NCBI RefSeq assembly: GCF_019890615.1
Contig: NZ_JAINVZ010000020.1
Location: 1 to 64,000 of the forward strand
DNA from: Streptantibioticus parmotrematis
Lineage (GTDB): Bacteria; Actinomycetota; Actinomycetes; Streptomycetales; Streptomycetaceae
Reading direction: 5' to 3'
Length of the DNA: 64,000 nt
Of the stretch, positions 1 to 8,341 are shown piece after piece. The notes under the pieces are model-generated. The model had not been told where the DNA came from, made no database searches, and was given only the letters and a program-made list of their open reading frames with translations. The position numbers and the translations under genes are program-made. Positions within the stretch are counted from its first letter, which is position 1. Each line of letters opens with the position of its first letter.

Positions 1-146
<146 letters not shown>

Positions 147-1487
147 TCACCCCGTCGCGATCCCCGCCTCCACCGCCTTCGCGTAGTCGTCGTCGACCAG
201 CACCACGTCGTACCCGGCGCGCTCCAGCAGGCTCGCCGCGACGCTCGCGCGGAAGCCGCCCGCGCAGTGCAGCCACAGCCGCCGGTCACGCGGCAACTCG
301 TCGATCCTGGGCAGCAGTTGATGGACGGGCAGGTGGCGCGAGCCCAGGATGTGGCCCACCGCGCGCTCGTCGTCGCGGCGTACGTCGACCAGCAGGTCGC
401 CATCGGGGCGTGCGGCCGCCTCCGCGAACGTGGCGCGCGGATAGGCGCGTTGGCCGGGCACGTCGCCGACCGCCGCGCCCGCCGGGCGGTCCACCCCGAT
501 GCGCGCCAACTGCCGTTGCGCGGCGGCCACTTGCTCGCCGCTCTCGCCGACGAGGGTGAGCGGTTCGCCCCACGGCAGCAGCCAGCTGACGTACGTGGAG
601 AACTGGTCGCCCAGCTCGATGCCGACGCTCCCGGCGAGGTGCCCGGCCGCGTACGCGGTGCGGTCGCGCAGGTCCAGCACCCACTGGCCGTCCGCGATCC
701 TGCGCCGCAGCTCGGCCGCGTCCACCGGCTCGGGCGGGGCGAGGTCGGCGGGCCCCGGGCCCCTGCGGTTCAACGGCTGGGCGTAGAAGGCGGGGTACGT
801 GGTCAGCCCGGCGACCAGGCGGGCGGCGAAGGTGTCCTCGTCCGGCTCGGTCAGCGCGTCGTTGCGGCGGCGCTCGTCGGCGAGGGTGACCGGGCCCGCG
901 TCGTCGATCCCGGAGGCGCACGGGCCGACCGAGCAGAAGCTGCCGAAGCCGTGCGTGGGATAGACCGCCGCGTCGTCCGGCAGCCGTGCGGCGAGCCGCC
1001 GCGCCGAGCGGTACTGCGCCCGGGCCAGCTCCTCGGTGCGTTCGGGGTCCACCAGGTCGGTGCGGCCGACCGTGCCGTACAGCAGCGAGCCACCGGTGAA
1101 CACGGCAGGCGCGGCCTCTCCGTCGGTGACGACGTAGGCCAGGTGCCCGTCGGTGTGGCCGGGGGTGGCGACGACCTCGACGGTGAGCGAGCCGACCGCC
1201 AGCCGCTCGCCGTCCCGCACCGGGCGGCAGGTGAACGAGACGGTCTCCTCGGCCGAGAGCACGTACGGCACGCCGTGCCGCCGGGCCAGTTCCCAGCCGC
1301 CGGTCACGTAGTCGTTGTGCACGTGCGTCTCCACCACGAGCCCGCAGGCGGCTCCGGCCTTCTCCAGCACCTCCTCCACCCGGTCCAGGTCCCGCTGCGG
1401 GTCGACCACGACCGCCGTGCGGCCGTCGTGCACGACATAGCTGCGGTTGCCCAGCTCCCGTGTGGGGATCACCTCGACCTCAAGCAC
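147..1487 (-). CDS. Metallo-beta-lactamase fold / double rhodanese protein (persulfide dioxygenase-like)
   Basis: 446 aa. Residues 1-240 are a beta-lactamase fold of the ETHE1/persulfide dioxygenase group, with THVHND (His55, His57, Asp59), TPGHTDGH and a GRTDL segment. Two rhodanese domains follow: the first lacks a catalytic cysteine, while the second has the loop HCAGGFRAS and should be active. The family oxidises glutathione or other persulfides, or moves sulfane sulfur. The Asp expected as iron ligand in the TGD motif is replaced (TGGSLLYG), so dioxygenase activity is uncertain. The GTG at 1487 is chosen because an AAGGA lies a few bases upstream; the frame is open further but has no better start. 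It is divergent from the GntR-rhodanese-TauE operon across a palindrome, suggesting shared control. Cytosolic. Confidence 0.85.
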   Translation of the reverse strand: MLEVEVIPTRELGNRSYVVHDGRTAVVVDPQRDLDRVEEVLEKAGAACGLVVETHVHNDYVTGGWELARRHGVPYVLSAEETVSFTCRPVRDGERLAVGSLTVEVVATPGHTDGHLAYVVTDGEAAPAVFTGGSLLYGTVGRTDLVDPERTEELARAQYRSARRLAARLPDDAAVYPTHGFGSFCSVGPCASGIDDAGPVTLADERRRNDALTEPDEDTFAARLVAGLTTYPAFYAQPLNRRGPGPADLAPPEPVDAAELRRRIADGQWVLDLRDRTAYAAGHLAGSVGIELGDQFSTYVSWLLPWGEPLTLVGESGEQVAAAQRQLARIGVDRPAGAAVGDVPGQRAYPRATFAEAAARPDGDLLVDVRRDDERAVGHILGSRHLPVHQLLPRIDELPRDRRLWLHCAGGFRASVAASLLERAGYDVVLVDDDYAKAVEAGIATG

Positions 1488-1573
1488 CGCACACGTCCTT
1501 TCCGTCGATGCGCCGCTCCGCCAACGTCCCTTGCCGCAAGGCACTTTGACCGCCGCGCTTCCGTCAATGCACG

Positions 1574-1587
1574 AATGTACGTACATT
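1574..1587. promoter_or_regulatory. Perfect 14-bp palindrome, candidate GntR operator
   Basis: AATGTACGTACATT is a perfect inverted repeat in the 107-bp gap between the divergent beta-lactamase/rhodanese gene and the GntR gene, 7 bases before the GntR start. HutC-subfamily regulators bind GT-N-TA-N-AC-like palindromes, so autoregulation plus control of both sulfur transcripts is likely. Binding is inferred. Confidence 0.55.
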
Positions 1588-1594
1588 AACTCTC

Positions 1595-2443
1595 GTGCGA
1601 TCGAGCAGAGCAAACACCCCTGTGGGGGACGCGAGTTCACCGGCAGGCGGCCCGCGCGGTGCCGCGCGGCCCGACCGGTCCAGTCCGCTGCCGCTGTGGG
1701 CGCAGGTCCGCGACGACCTGCGCGGGCGGCTGACGGACGGCGAGTTCGGCGCCGACGGCGCGCCCTTCCCCGGCGAGCTGGCGCTCGTCGAGCAGTACGG
1801 CGTGAGCCGCCACACCGTGCGCGAGGCGCTGCGCAGCCTGCGCGCCGAGGGACTGGTGGTCGCCGAACGCGGCAGGCCGCCGCGGCTCGCGGTGCCCGCC
1901 GAGATAGAGCAGCCGCTCGGCGCGCTCTACAGCCTGTTCGCCTCCGTCGAGGCGGCCGGGCGGACCCAGCGCAGCGTGGTGCGGGTGCTGGACGTGCGGG
2001 CGGACGGGGTCTTCGCCGCCCGCCTGGGACTTGAGGAGTCCGCGCCGCTGCTGCACCTGGAGCGGCTGCGGCTCGCGGACGACGAACCACTCGCCGTGGA
2101 CCGCGTGTGGCTGCCCGCGGGGCTCGCGGCGCCGCTGCTGCACGCGGACTTCACGCACACCTCGCTCTACGACGAGTTGGCGCTGCGCACCGGCGTGCGG
2201 CTGACCGGGGGGCGCGAGGTGCTGCGGGCGGTGGTGCCCACGGCGGCGGAACGGCGGCTGCTCGGCATCGACGCGGACGTGGCCGCGTTCGCCGTCGACC
2301 GCCTGGGGCTGGCAGGGGACCGCCCGGTGGAGTGGCGGCACACGCTGGTGCGCGGCGACCGGTTCACCGCGCGGGCGGAGTTCTCGGCCCGGGAGGGCTA
2401 CCGGCTGGATCTGGCGGGCGCGGGACGGGAGTTGAGTCGATGA
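1595..2443 (+). CDS. GntR/HutC-family transcriptional regulator
   Basis: 282 aa from the GTG at 1595. An N-terminal winged helix-turn-helix covers residues 33-100 (VSRHTVREALRSLRAEGLVV) and a UTRA effector-binding domain about 105-275, the HutC subfamily layout. The first 30 residues are low-complexity, and no clear ribosome site precedes the start, so an in-frame GTG further in (about 1622) is possible. Its stop overlaps the rhodanese start (ATGA), giving a translationally coupled operon regulator-rhodanese-TauE. Likely a sensor of a sulfur compound, inferred only from neighbours. Confidence 0.85.
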   Translation: MRSSRANTPVGDASSPAGGPRGAARPDRSSPLPLWAQVRDDLRGRLTDGEFGADGAPFPGELALVEQYGVSRHTVREALRSLRAEGLVVAERGRPPRLAVPAEIEQPLGALYSLFASVEAAGRTQRSVVRVLDVRADGVFAARLGLEESAPLLHLERLRLADDEPLAVDRVWLPAGLAAPLLHADFTHTSLYDELALRTGVRLTGGREVLRAVVPTAAERRLLGIDADVAAFAVDRLGLAGDRPVEWRHTLVRGDRFTARAEFSAREGYRLDLAGAGRELSR

Positions 2444-2841
2444 CGCGGACGGCACGGGGCGCGGGTGACGAGGAGGCTGACGGGCGCGAGGCCGACAGTT
2501 CCGACGACGGCTGCCGCGACATCGACGCGCAGGAAGCGGACGCGCTGATACGGGCGGGCCGCGCGGTGCTGCTGGACGTGCGGGAGGAGGACGAGTGGCG
2601 GGCCGGGCACGCGCCGGGCGCCGTGCTCTCGCCGCTCTCCGGGCCGTGCCGCGCACCGGAGTTGACCGCCGGTCAACTGTTGATCGCGGTGTGCCGGTCG
2701 GGCCGCCGGTCCGCGCTGGTCGCCGAGCGGCTGCGGGCGGCCGGCACGCCGGTGCGCAACCTGCGCGGCGGGATGGGCGCCTGGGCGGGCGCCGGGCTGC
2801 CCGTGCGGCGGCCGGACGGTCGCCCGGGGATCGTGGCGTGA
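2440..2841 (+). CDS. Rhodanese-like sulfurtransferase
   Basis: 133 aa single rhodanese domain. The core LLDVREEDEWRAGHAPGA is followed by the active-site loop CRSGRRS with catalytic Cys near residue 86, and the typical C-terminal LRGGMGAW. It should carry a cysteine persulfide and move sulfane sulfur, for example releasing sulfite or thiosulfate products. The first 30 residues are acidic and variable. It starts inside the GntR stop codon (ATGA) and ends inside the start of the exporter gene (GTGA), so the three genes form one coupled unit. Confidence 0.88.
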   Translation: MTRTARGAGDEEADGREADSSDDGCRDIDAQEADALIRAGRAVLLDVREEDEWRAGHAPGAVLSPLSGPCRAPELTAGQLLIAVCRSGRRSALVAERLRAAGTPVRNLRGGMGAWAGAGLPVRRPDGRPGIVA

Positions 2842-3608
2842 CGGTCCTGGGCGTCGTGCTGGGCGCCCTGATCGGCCTCAGCCTGGGCGCGCTCGGCGGG
2901 GGCGGCTCCATCCTCACCGTGCCGGTGCTGGTCTACGTGCTCGGGCAGCCGCCCCGCGAGGCCACCACCGCGGGCCTGGTCGTGGTCGGTGTGACCGCGC
3001 TGACCGGCGCGGTCGGCCACGCCCGCGCGGGCCACGTGCGGTGGCGGGCCGGTCTGGCGTTCGGCGCCGCCGGTACCGTGGCGAGCTTCGCGGGCACCGC
3101 GCTGAACCGCAGCGTGGACCCCACCGTGCTGCTGCTGTGCTTCGCCGCGTTGATGGTCGTCTCGGCGGTCGGCATGCTGCGCCGCTACCGTGGCGGCCGG
3201 ACCGCCGCCGCCGGGCCCCCGGAGCGTTCGCCCGCCCACCCGGTCGCGCGCGTCCTGGTCTCCGGTTCCGTCGTGGGCTTCCTGACGGGCTTCCTCGGGG
3301 TGGGCGGCGGCTTCGTCATCGTGCCCGCGCTGGTGGCCGCGCTGGGCTACGAGATGCCGGTGGCCGTCGGCACCTCGCTGCTGGTGATCGCCGTCAACTC
3401 GGCCGTCGCGCTGGCCGCCAGGGCCGGGGCCGAACGCTTCCCGTGGCACGTCCTCGTCCCGCTGACCGTCGCCGCCGTCGCCGGGTCGCTCGCCGGGCGC
3501 GCGGTGTGCGCCCGCGTCCCGGCGCCGGTGCTGGGCCGCGCCTTCGCCACGCTCACCGTCGCCGTGGCGGGCTACCTCGTGGTGCGCTGCGCGGCGGGCG
3601 CGGTGTGA
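2838..3608 (+). CDS. TauE/SafE family sulfite/sulfonate exporter-like membrane protein
   Basis: 256 aa with about eight hydrophobic segments. The two halves each begin with the family's glycine-rich repeat (GALGGGGSILTVPVLVYVLG at the start, GFLGVGGGFVIVPALVAALG near residue 150). TauE/SafE proteins export sulfite or sulfur-containing organic anions across the cytoplasmic membrane. The GTG start overlaps the rhodanese stop. The position after a rhodanese and opposite a persulfide dioxygenase-like gene supports export of sulfite formed during persulfide oxidation; the substrate is inferred. Confidence 0.88.
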   Translation: MTVLGVVLGALIGLSLGALGGGGSILTVPVLVYVLGQPPREATTAGLVVVGVTALTGAVGHARAGHVRWRAGLAFGAAGTVASFAGTALNRSVDPTVLLLCFAALMVVSAVGMLRRYRGGRTAAAGPPERSPAHPVARVLVSGSVVGFLTGFLGVGGGFVIVPALVAALGYEMPVAVGTSLLVIAVNSAVALAARAGAERFPWHVLVPLTVAAVAGSLAGRAVCARVPAPVLGRAFATLTVAVAGYLVVRCAAGAV

Positions 3609-3624
3609 GCGCCACCGGGTCCGT

Positions 3625-4758
3625 TCAGTCCAGCGAGCCCGTCACCCAGAAGCGCTCCAGCCGGTCGGCGTACGGCGTGATGTCGATGCCGCGTTCGGCC
3701 AGCCACTCGTCGGAGTAGTACGTGTCGAGGTAGCGCTCGCCCGGGTCGCACAACAGCGTGACCACGGAGCCCCGTCGGCCGCGCGCCAGCATCTCGGCGA
3801 TGATCCGGAACGCGGCCCACGTGCCGGTCCCGGTGGACGCGCCGGTGCGGCGGCCCAGCAGCCGTTCCAGCACGCGGATGGTGGCGATGGACGCGGCGTC
3901 CGGCACCCGCATCATGCGGTCGACCGCGCCCGGCACGAAGCTGGGCTCCACGCGCTGCCGCCCGATGCCCTCGATGCGTGAACCGCGGTCGGTGGTCACA
4001 CCCGGGTCGCCGGTGCGCCAGCCGCCGAAGAACGCGGAGTTCTCCGGGTCGGCGACGCACACCCCGGTCTCGCGCTGGGTGTAGTGCACGTAGCGGGCGA
4101 TGGTGGCCGAGGTGCCGCCGGTGCCGGCGGTCGCGACGATCCACGCGGGCTCGGGGTGGCGCTCGGCGGCCAGCTGGCGGAAGACGGACTCAGCGATGTT
4201 GTTGTTGCCGCGCCAGTCGGTGGCGCGTTCGGCGTACGTGAACTGGTCCATGTAGTGCCCGCCGGTCTCGGCGGCCAGCGCGGTGGCGGCCTCGTACACC
4301 TCGCAGGGGTTGTCGACCAGGTGACATCGGCCGCCGTGGAACTCGATCAGCGCGATCTTGGCCCGGCTGGTGGTGCGCGCCATCACCGCGACGAACGGCA
4401 CCCCGATGAGCTTGGCGAAGTACGCCTCGGACACGGCCGTGGACCCGCTGGACGCCTCGATCACCGGGCGGCCCGGCCGGATCCAGCCGTTGCACAGCGC
4501 GTACAGGAACAGCGACCTGGCGAGCCGGTGCTTGAGCGATCCGGTCGGGTGGGTGGACTCGTCCTTCAGGTACAGGTCGATCCCCCACGCCTCGGGCAGC
4601 GGCACCGCCAGCAGGTGGGTGTCGGCGGAGCGGTTGGCGTCGGACTGCACCTTGCCGACCGCCTCGCGCAGCCAGCGGCGGTAGGCGGGGTCGTGCCGGT
4701 CGACGTCCAGCTCCAGCGGCTCCAGGGGCTCCCGCTGCGCGGGCATGGTGTTCGTCAT
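3625..4758 (-). CDS. PLP-dependent cysteine desulfhydrase, Cds1-like
   Basis: 377 aa fold-type II PLP enzyme of the cysteine synthase superfamily. Schiff-base lysine is Lys76 in [12 protein letters not shown], the substrate loop is [10 protein letters not shown], and the phosphate-binding loop is TAGTGGTSA. Length and the insertions ([13 protein letters not shown]) match Mycobacterium tuberculosis Cds1 (Rv3684), which splits cysteine to H2S, pyruvate and ammonia, rather than CysK/CysM. It converges on the exporter gene with 16 bases between stops. A second ATG 12 bases in (4746) is possible. H2S made here would feed the adjacent persulfide module; that link is inference. Confidence 0.82.
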   Translation of the reverse strand: MTNTMPAQREPLEPLELDVDRHDPAYRRWLREAVGKVQSDANRSADTHLLAVPLPEAWGIDLYLKDESTHPTGSLKHRLARSLFLYALCNGWIRPGRPVIEASSGSTAVSEAYFAKLIGVPFVAVMARTTSRAKIALIEFHGGRCHLVDNPCEVYEAATALAAETGGHYMDQFTYAERATDWRGNNNIAESVFRQLAAERHPEPAWIVATAGTGGTSATIARYVHYTQRETGVCVADPENSAFFGGWRTGDPGVTTDRGSRIEGIGRQRVEPSFVPGAVDRMMRVPDAASIATIRVLERLLGRRTGASTGTGTWAAFRIIAEMLARGRRGSVVTLLCDPGERYLDTYYSDEWLAERGIDITPYADRLERFWVTGSLD

Positions 4759-4821
4759 GCCCGCCTGTATAGCGCCGGGATGCCCTCAAACGGTCACTTG
4801 GGGTGAACGCGCATCCTGGCT

Positions 4822-4875
4822 TATTGATCGCGAATCCCTCATTGATCGCGCGCTGTCGATCGCGCGTTCCCGATC
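4822..4875. repeat. Short degenerate tandem repeat (about 17-18 bp)
   Basis: The segment ATTGATCGCG recurs about three times with spacing near 17-18 bp in the gap between the M1 peptidase terminator and the desulfhydrase gene. It is less GC-rich than its surroundings. No coding potential is seen. Confidence 0.6.
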
Positions 4876-4915
4876 ACGGAACGGTCCGCCCGGCCACGCT
4901 GCCGGGCGGACCGTT
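4876..4915 (-). terminator. Intrinsic terminator hairpin of the M1 peptidase gene
   Basis: A perfect 17-bp stem (GGAACGGTCCGCCCGGC paired with its complement) with a 6-base loop lies 28 bases beyond the stop of the minus-strand peptidase gene. Confidence 0.8.
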
Positions 4916-4943
4916 CCCACGCCGTGTGGCGGTCTTCCGACGG

Positions 4944-6443
4944 TCAGCGCGCCAGGTGGTACGCCGTGTGGATCTCGCGCCACGACTTCGGCTGCGGCAC
5001 GGCACCACGCGCGGCGGCGGGCGCCTTCGTGCCCGGTGCCACCGGGCCGGTCGCCGGGCGGGCCGGGGTGAACAGCCACGTGGTGAACAGCGGGCCGAGC
5101 TTCTTGCCGGAGACCTTCTCGGCCAGCGCCTGGAACTGCGCGAAGTCGGCGTTGCCGTAGGCGTGTTGGGCGGTCCAGGCCTTGAGGATCGTGAAGAACG
5201 CCTTGTCGCCCACGGTGTCGCGCAGCGTCTGGATCGCCGCCGCGCCCCGGTCGTAGATGGGGTCGGCGAACTGGTTGGCGGCGCCGGGGTTGCCGGGCTC
5301 GATCTTCCAGAACGCGTCACCGGCCGGGTGCGAGGCGTAGACGTAGTCGGCGAGCTGCTGGGCGGTGCCCTCGCCCTGGTACTGCGACCACAGCCACTGC
5401 GCGTACGTGGCGAAGCCCTCGTTCAGCCAGATGTCCTGCCAGCGCTTGAGCGAGACGGAGTCGCCGAACCACTGGTGGGCCAGTTCGTGCACGACCACCG
5501 AGACGTCGGAGCCGGAGGAGAACATCGTCGGGCTGTAGAACGGCCGGGTCTCGGTCTCCAGCGCGAAGTCGGAGGTGGTGTCCGGCACGTAACCGCCGAC
5601 CGTCGCGAACGGGTAGGGCCCGAAGTACGTGCTCTCCCAGTCGATCACCTCGCCGGTGCGCTCGACACTGGCCTTGGCGGCGCCGGTGGCGTCGCCGAGC
5701 GCGGTGCTGTAGGCGTTGATGACCGGGATGCCGCCGGCCGTCGTGCCCTTGGTGACGTCGAACTTCCCGATCGCCATGGTGGCGAGATAGGTCGCCTGCG
5801 GCTTGGCCTGCCGCCAGTCGTAGCGGGTCCAGCCCTTGATATCGGTGCTCTGGCCGGTGGGCACGCCGTTGCTGATCACCTGGTCGCCGGTGGGGACCTC
5901 GACGGAGATGTCGTAGGTGGCCTTGTCCAGCGGGTGGTCGTTGCTGGGGAACCACCACCAGGCCGACTCCGGTTCGTTGGCGGCCACGGCGCCGTCCGGG
6001 GTGCGCTGCCAGGACGTGAAGCCGTCCACCACGACCTTGGAGGGCACGCCGTGGTAGCGGACGACCACGGTGACGTCGCTGCCCTTGGCCAGCGGCGCGT
6101 CCGGGGTGATCTGGAGCTTGTGGGCGGCCGGTGACTCGGTGAACTTCGCCGGGTGGTTGTTCACCAGCACGCTGTCCACGCCGAGCGCGAAGTCCAGGTC
6201 GAAGCGGGACAGGTCCTGGGTGGTCGTGGCCAGGACGGTCGCGGTGCCCTGCAACGCGTCGGTCTTCGGCTGGTACGTCAGCCGCAGGTCGTAGTGGCCG
6301 ACGTCGTATCCGCCGTTGCCGTACGTCGGGTAGTACGGGTCGCCGATGCCGGGGGCACCGGGGGTGGGCGTGGCCGCCGAGGCCGGGATCGCCAGCAGCA
6401 GCGTGAGCGCGCCCGCGGCGGACGCGATGGTTCTGAAGCGCAC
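4944..6443 (-). CDS. Secreted M1-family zinc metallopeptidase
   Basis: 499 aa. A signal peptide with hydrophobic core (residues 9-22) and an ASA cleavage site near 23 predicts secretion. The gluzincin motif HELAH is at 319-323 with the third zinc ligand Glu342 in NEGFATY, as in M1 aminopeptidases. The usual GxMEN substrate motif is modified to FALETE. The enzyme should trim N-terminal residues from extracellular peptides. The GTG at 6443 has an ideal GGAGGA site; the open frame upstream is low-complexity repeat and was excluded. It is a single-gene unit with its own terminator. Confidence 0.88.
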   Translation of the reverse strand: MRFRTIASAAGALTLLLAIPASAATPTPGAPGIGDPYYPTYGNGGYDVGHYDLRLTYQPKTDALQGTATVLATTTQDLSRFDLDFALGVDSVLVNNHPAKFTESPAAHKLQITPDAPLAKGSDVTVVVRYHGVPSKVVVDGFTSWQRTPDGAVAANEPESAWWWFPSNDHPLDKATYDISVEVPTGDQVISNGVPTGQSTDIKGWTRYDWRQAKPQATYLATMAIGKFDVTKGTTAGGIPVINAYSTALGDATGAAKASVERTGEVIDWESTYFGPYPFATVGGYVPDTTSDFALETETRPFYSPTMFSSGSDVSVVVHELAHQWFGDSVSLKRWQDIWLNEGFATYAQWLWSQYQGEGTAQQLADYVYASHPAGDAFWKIEPGNPGAANQFADPIYDRGAAAIQTLRDTVGDKAFFTILKAWTAQHAYGNADFAQFQALAEKVSGKKLGPLFTTWLFTPARPATGPVAPGTKAPAAARGAVPQPKSWREIHTAYHLAR

Positions 6444-6547
6444 GGGTCCTCCAACTGGTCGGGGAGAAGGATCGCCTGGAACCTTTGCAGACCCTGTGAC
6501 CGCTGTCAGCGCTTCCGCCCCCGCTGTCGCAAGAGCTTCACGTTGGC

Positions 6548-6655
6548 CGACGCGATCGCGCCACGTGATCCCGGCGCGACCGCGCCACATCGTCTCGACG
6601 CGATCGCGCCACGCCACCTCGACACGATCGCGCCGGCGCCGGCGCCGGCGCCCCG
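6548..6655. repeat. Degenerate 23-25 bp tandem repeat plus GGCGCC run
   Basis: Four copies of a unit beginning CGACGCGATCGCGCCAC start near 6548, 6573, 6596 and 6620. The last merges into a run of GGCGCC hexamers. It fills most of the 271-bp gap between the transpeptidase stop and the peptidase start. No gene is supported here. Confidence 0.7.
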
Positions 6656-6714
6656 CCGCCGACCCGGGCGGGGCCGACTCCCCTTCCCTGTGTTCCCCGT
6701 GCGCCACTTGTGCG

Positions 6715-8166
6715 CTACTTCAGTGCCGCCTCCATCATCGACTTGGCGATCGGCCCGGCGAAGCCGTTGCCGCTGATCTCGGCGCGTTCCGCGTTCGGGT
6801 CGTCCACCATGACCGCCACCGCGACCTCCTTGCCCGCGCTGTTCTTCGCGTACGACACGAACCACGCGTACGGATTGCCGCTGTTGTCGACGCCGTGCTG
6901 CGCGGTGCCGGTCTTGCCGCCGACCTCGACGCCGGGGATGCGGGCGTTGGTGCCGGTGCCCTGCTGGATGACGCTGACCATCGCGGAGCGCAGTTCACCG
7001 GCGGTGTGCGAGCTGATCGGCGTGGACTTCACGCTCGGTCCGAAGGACTGGAGGGCGTCGCCGTCGCCGTCGGTGACCTTGGAGACCATGTGCGGCGCCA
7101 TGAGCTTGCCGCCGTTGGCGATCGCGGAGGTGACCATCGCCATCTGGAGCGGTGTGGCCCGCACGTCGAACTGGCCGATGCCGGTCTGCGCGGTGGAGGA
7201 CTTCGGCATGTTCGTGGGATAGACGCTGGTGGCCGCGCTCACCGGGATCTCCAGGTGGCTGTCGTCGAAGCCGTAGGCGTCGGCCATCGCCTTGACCTTG
7301 GCCTGCCCGAGGTCCACGGCCATCTTGGCGAAGACGGTGTTGCAGGAGTACTCCAGCGCGACGCGGATGGAGGCGTCCTTGCACGGCGCCGACGCCTCCT
7401 CGTTGGTGAGCGTGTCGCTCGTGCCGGGCAGGGTGTACGGGTTGGGGCTGTCGGTGGGCTGGTCTACCGAGGAGTACAGCCCGTCCTGGAGCGCCGCGGA
7501 GGCCACCACCAGCTTGAAGGTAGAGCCCGGCGGATAGGTCTGGCGCAGCGCCCGGTTGAGCATCGGCTGATTCTTGTCGGCGGTCAGCTTCTGCCACGCG
7601 TTCGCGTCGGCCTGCGAGCCGCCGGCGATGCTGCCGGGGTCGTAGCTGGGCGTGCTGACCATGGCGAGGATCTGGCCGGTCGAGGGGTCGATGGCGACGG
7701 CGGCGCCGTTCTTGGAGCCCAGGCCGTCGTACGCGGCCTTCTGCACCGCCGGGTCGATCGTGGTGAGCACGTCGCCGGGCTTGCCGCTGGAACCGGTGAG
7801 GGTGTCCAGGATGCCCTTGGTGCGGTCGTCGGTCCCGTTCAGGACGTTCTGGTAGATGCCCTCGAGCTGGGTGGCGCCGAAGACCTGCGAGCTGCGGCCG
7901 GTGACGGCGGCGTACTCGGGGCCGTCGGTGTAGGTGCGCTTGTACGCGAAGTCGCTGCCCGAGGTCTTCGCCGAACCGGTGACCGGCTTGCCCGCCACGA
8001 CGATGTCGCCCAGCGGGTTGGCCCACTGGGCGATCATGGTGCGCCGGTTGTACGAGTCGGAGGCGAGTTTCGGTCCGTCGGCCACCTGCACCCAGCTGAC
8101 CCGCGCCACGACGGCGAGGACCAGCAGGAGGCAGAAGACCGATGTGCGTCTGATCGTCTTGTTCAT
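6715..8166 (-). CDS. Class B penicillin-binding protein (transpeptidase, PbpA-like)
   Basis: 483 aa. One N-terminal membrane helix (residues 8-27) is followed by a dimerisation domain and a transpeptidase domain with all three motifs: STFK (Ser215-Lys218), SCN (274-276) and KTGTA (418-422). It cross-links peptidoglycan on the outer face of the membrane. The length matches Streptomyces PbpA/PBP2-type proteins, but no rodA/ftsW-like partner is adjacent, so this is a stand-alone paralogue. The ATG at 8166 is preferred; a TTG four codons upstream is possible. Confidence 0.9.
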   Translation of the reverse strand: MNKTIRRTSVFCLLLVLAVVARVSWVQVADGPKLASDSYNRRTMIAQWANPLGDIVVAGKPVTGSAKTSGSDFAYKRTYTDGPEYAAVTGRSSQVFGATQLEGIYQNVLNGTDDRTKGILDTLTGSSGKPGDVLTTIDPAVQKAAYDGLGSKNGAAVAIDPSTGQILAMVSTPSYDPGSIAGGSQADANAWQKLTADKNQPMLNRALRQTYPPGSTFKLVVASAALQDGLYSSVDQPTDSPNPYTLPGTSDTLTNEEASAPCKDASIRVALEYSCNTVFAKMAVDLGQAKVKAMADAYGFDDSHLEIPVSAATSVYPTNMPKSSTAQTGIGQFDVRATPLQMAMVTSAIANGGKLMAPHMVSKVTDGDGDALQSFGPSVKSTPISSHTAGELRSAMVSVIQQGTGTNARIPGVEVGGKTGTAQHGVDNSGNPYAWFVSYAKNSAGKEVAVAVMVDDPNAERAEISGNGFAGPIAKSMMEAALK

Positions 8167-8215
8167 CCCTGTCAACAACGCGTTCGGGTGAGGGTGCGGT
8201 TCCTGGACGGGGACA

Positions 8216-8305
8216 TCTCACAGGTTCACGGACCCGTCTCACGGGATCGTGGGCGCATCTCACGGGTTCATGGGCGCGTCTCACGGGTTCATGGGCGCAT
8301 CCCGC
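8216..8305. repeat. 21-bp tandem repeat, four copies
   Basis: Units at 8216-8236, 8237-8257, 8258-8278 and 8279-8299 share the core TCTCACGGGTTCATGGGCGC, and a fifth degenerates. It separates the divergent transpeptidase and PP2C genes. Read on the plus strand it encodes an in-frame seven-residue repeat before the phosphatase, judged non-coding because a promoter-like element lies between. Confidence 0.75.
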
Positions 8306-8329
8306 GGTCGCCGCGGCGCGCCGACCCGT

Positions 8330-8335
8330 TATGTT
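8330..8335 (+). promoter_or_regulatory. Candidate -10 box for a leaderless transcript
   Basis: TATGTT is followed after six bases by the GTG at 8342, the expected geometry for a transcript starting on its own initiation codon. No convincing -35 hexamer is seen. Confidence 0.4.
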
Positions 8336-8341
8336 CTGAAT

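Noticed and set aside
8249-8341. N-terminal MGASHGF repeat extension of the phosphatase
   Set aside because: Encoded by a 21-bp minisatellite and upstream of a -10-like element immediately before GTG 8342.
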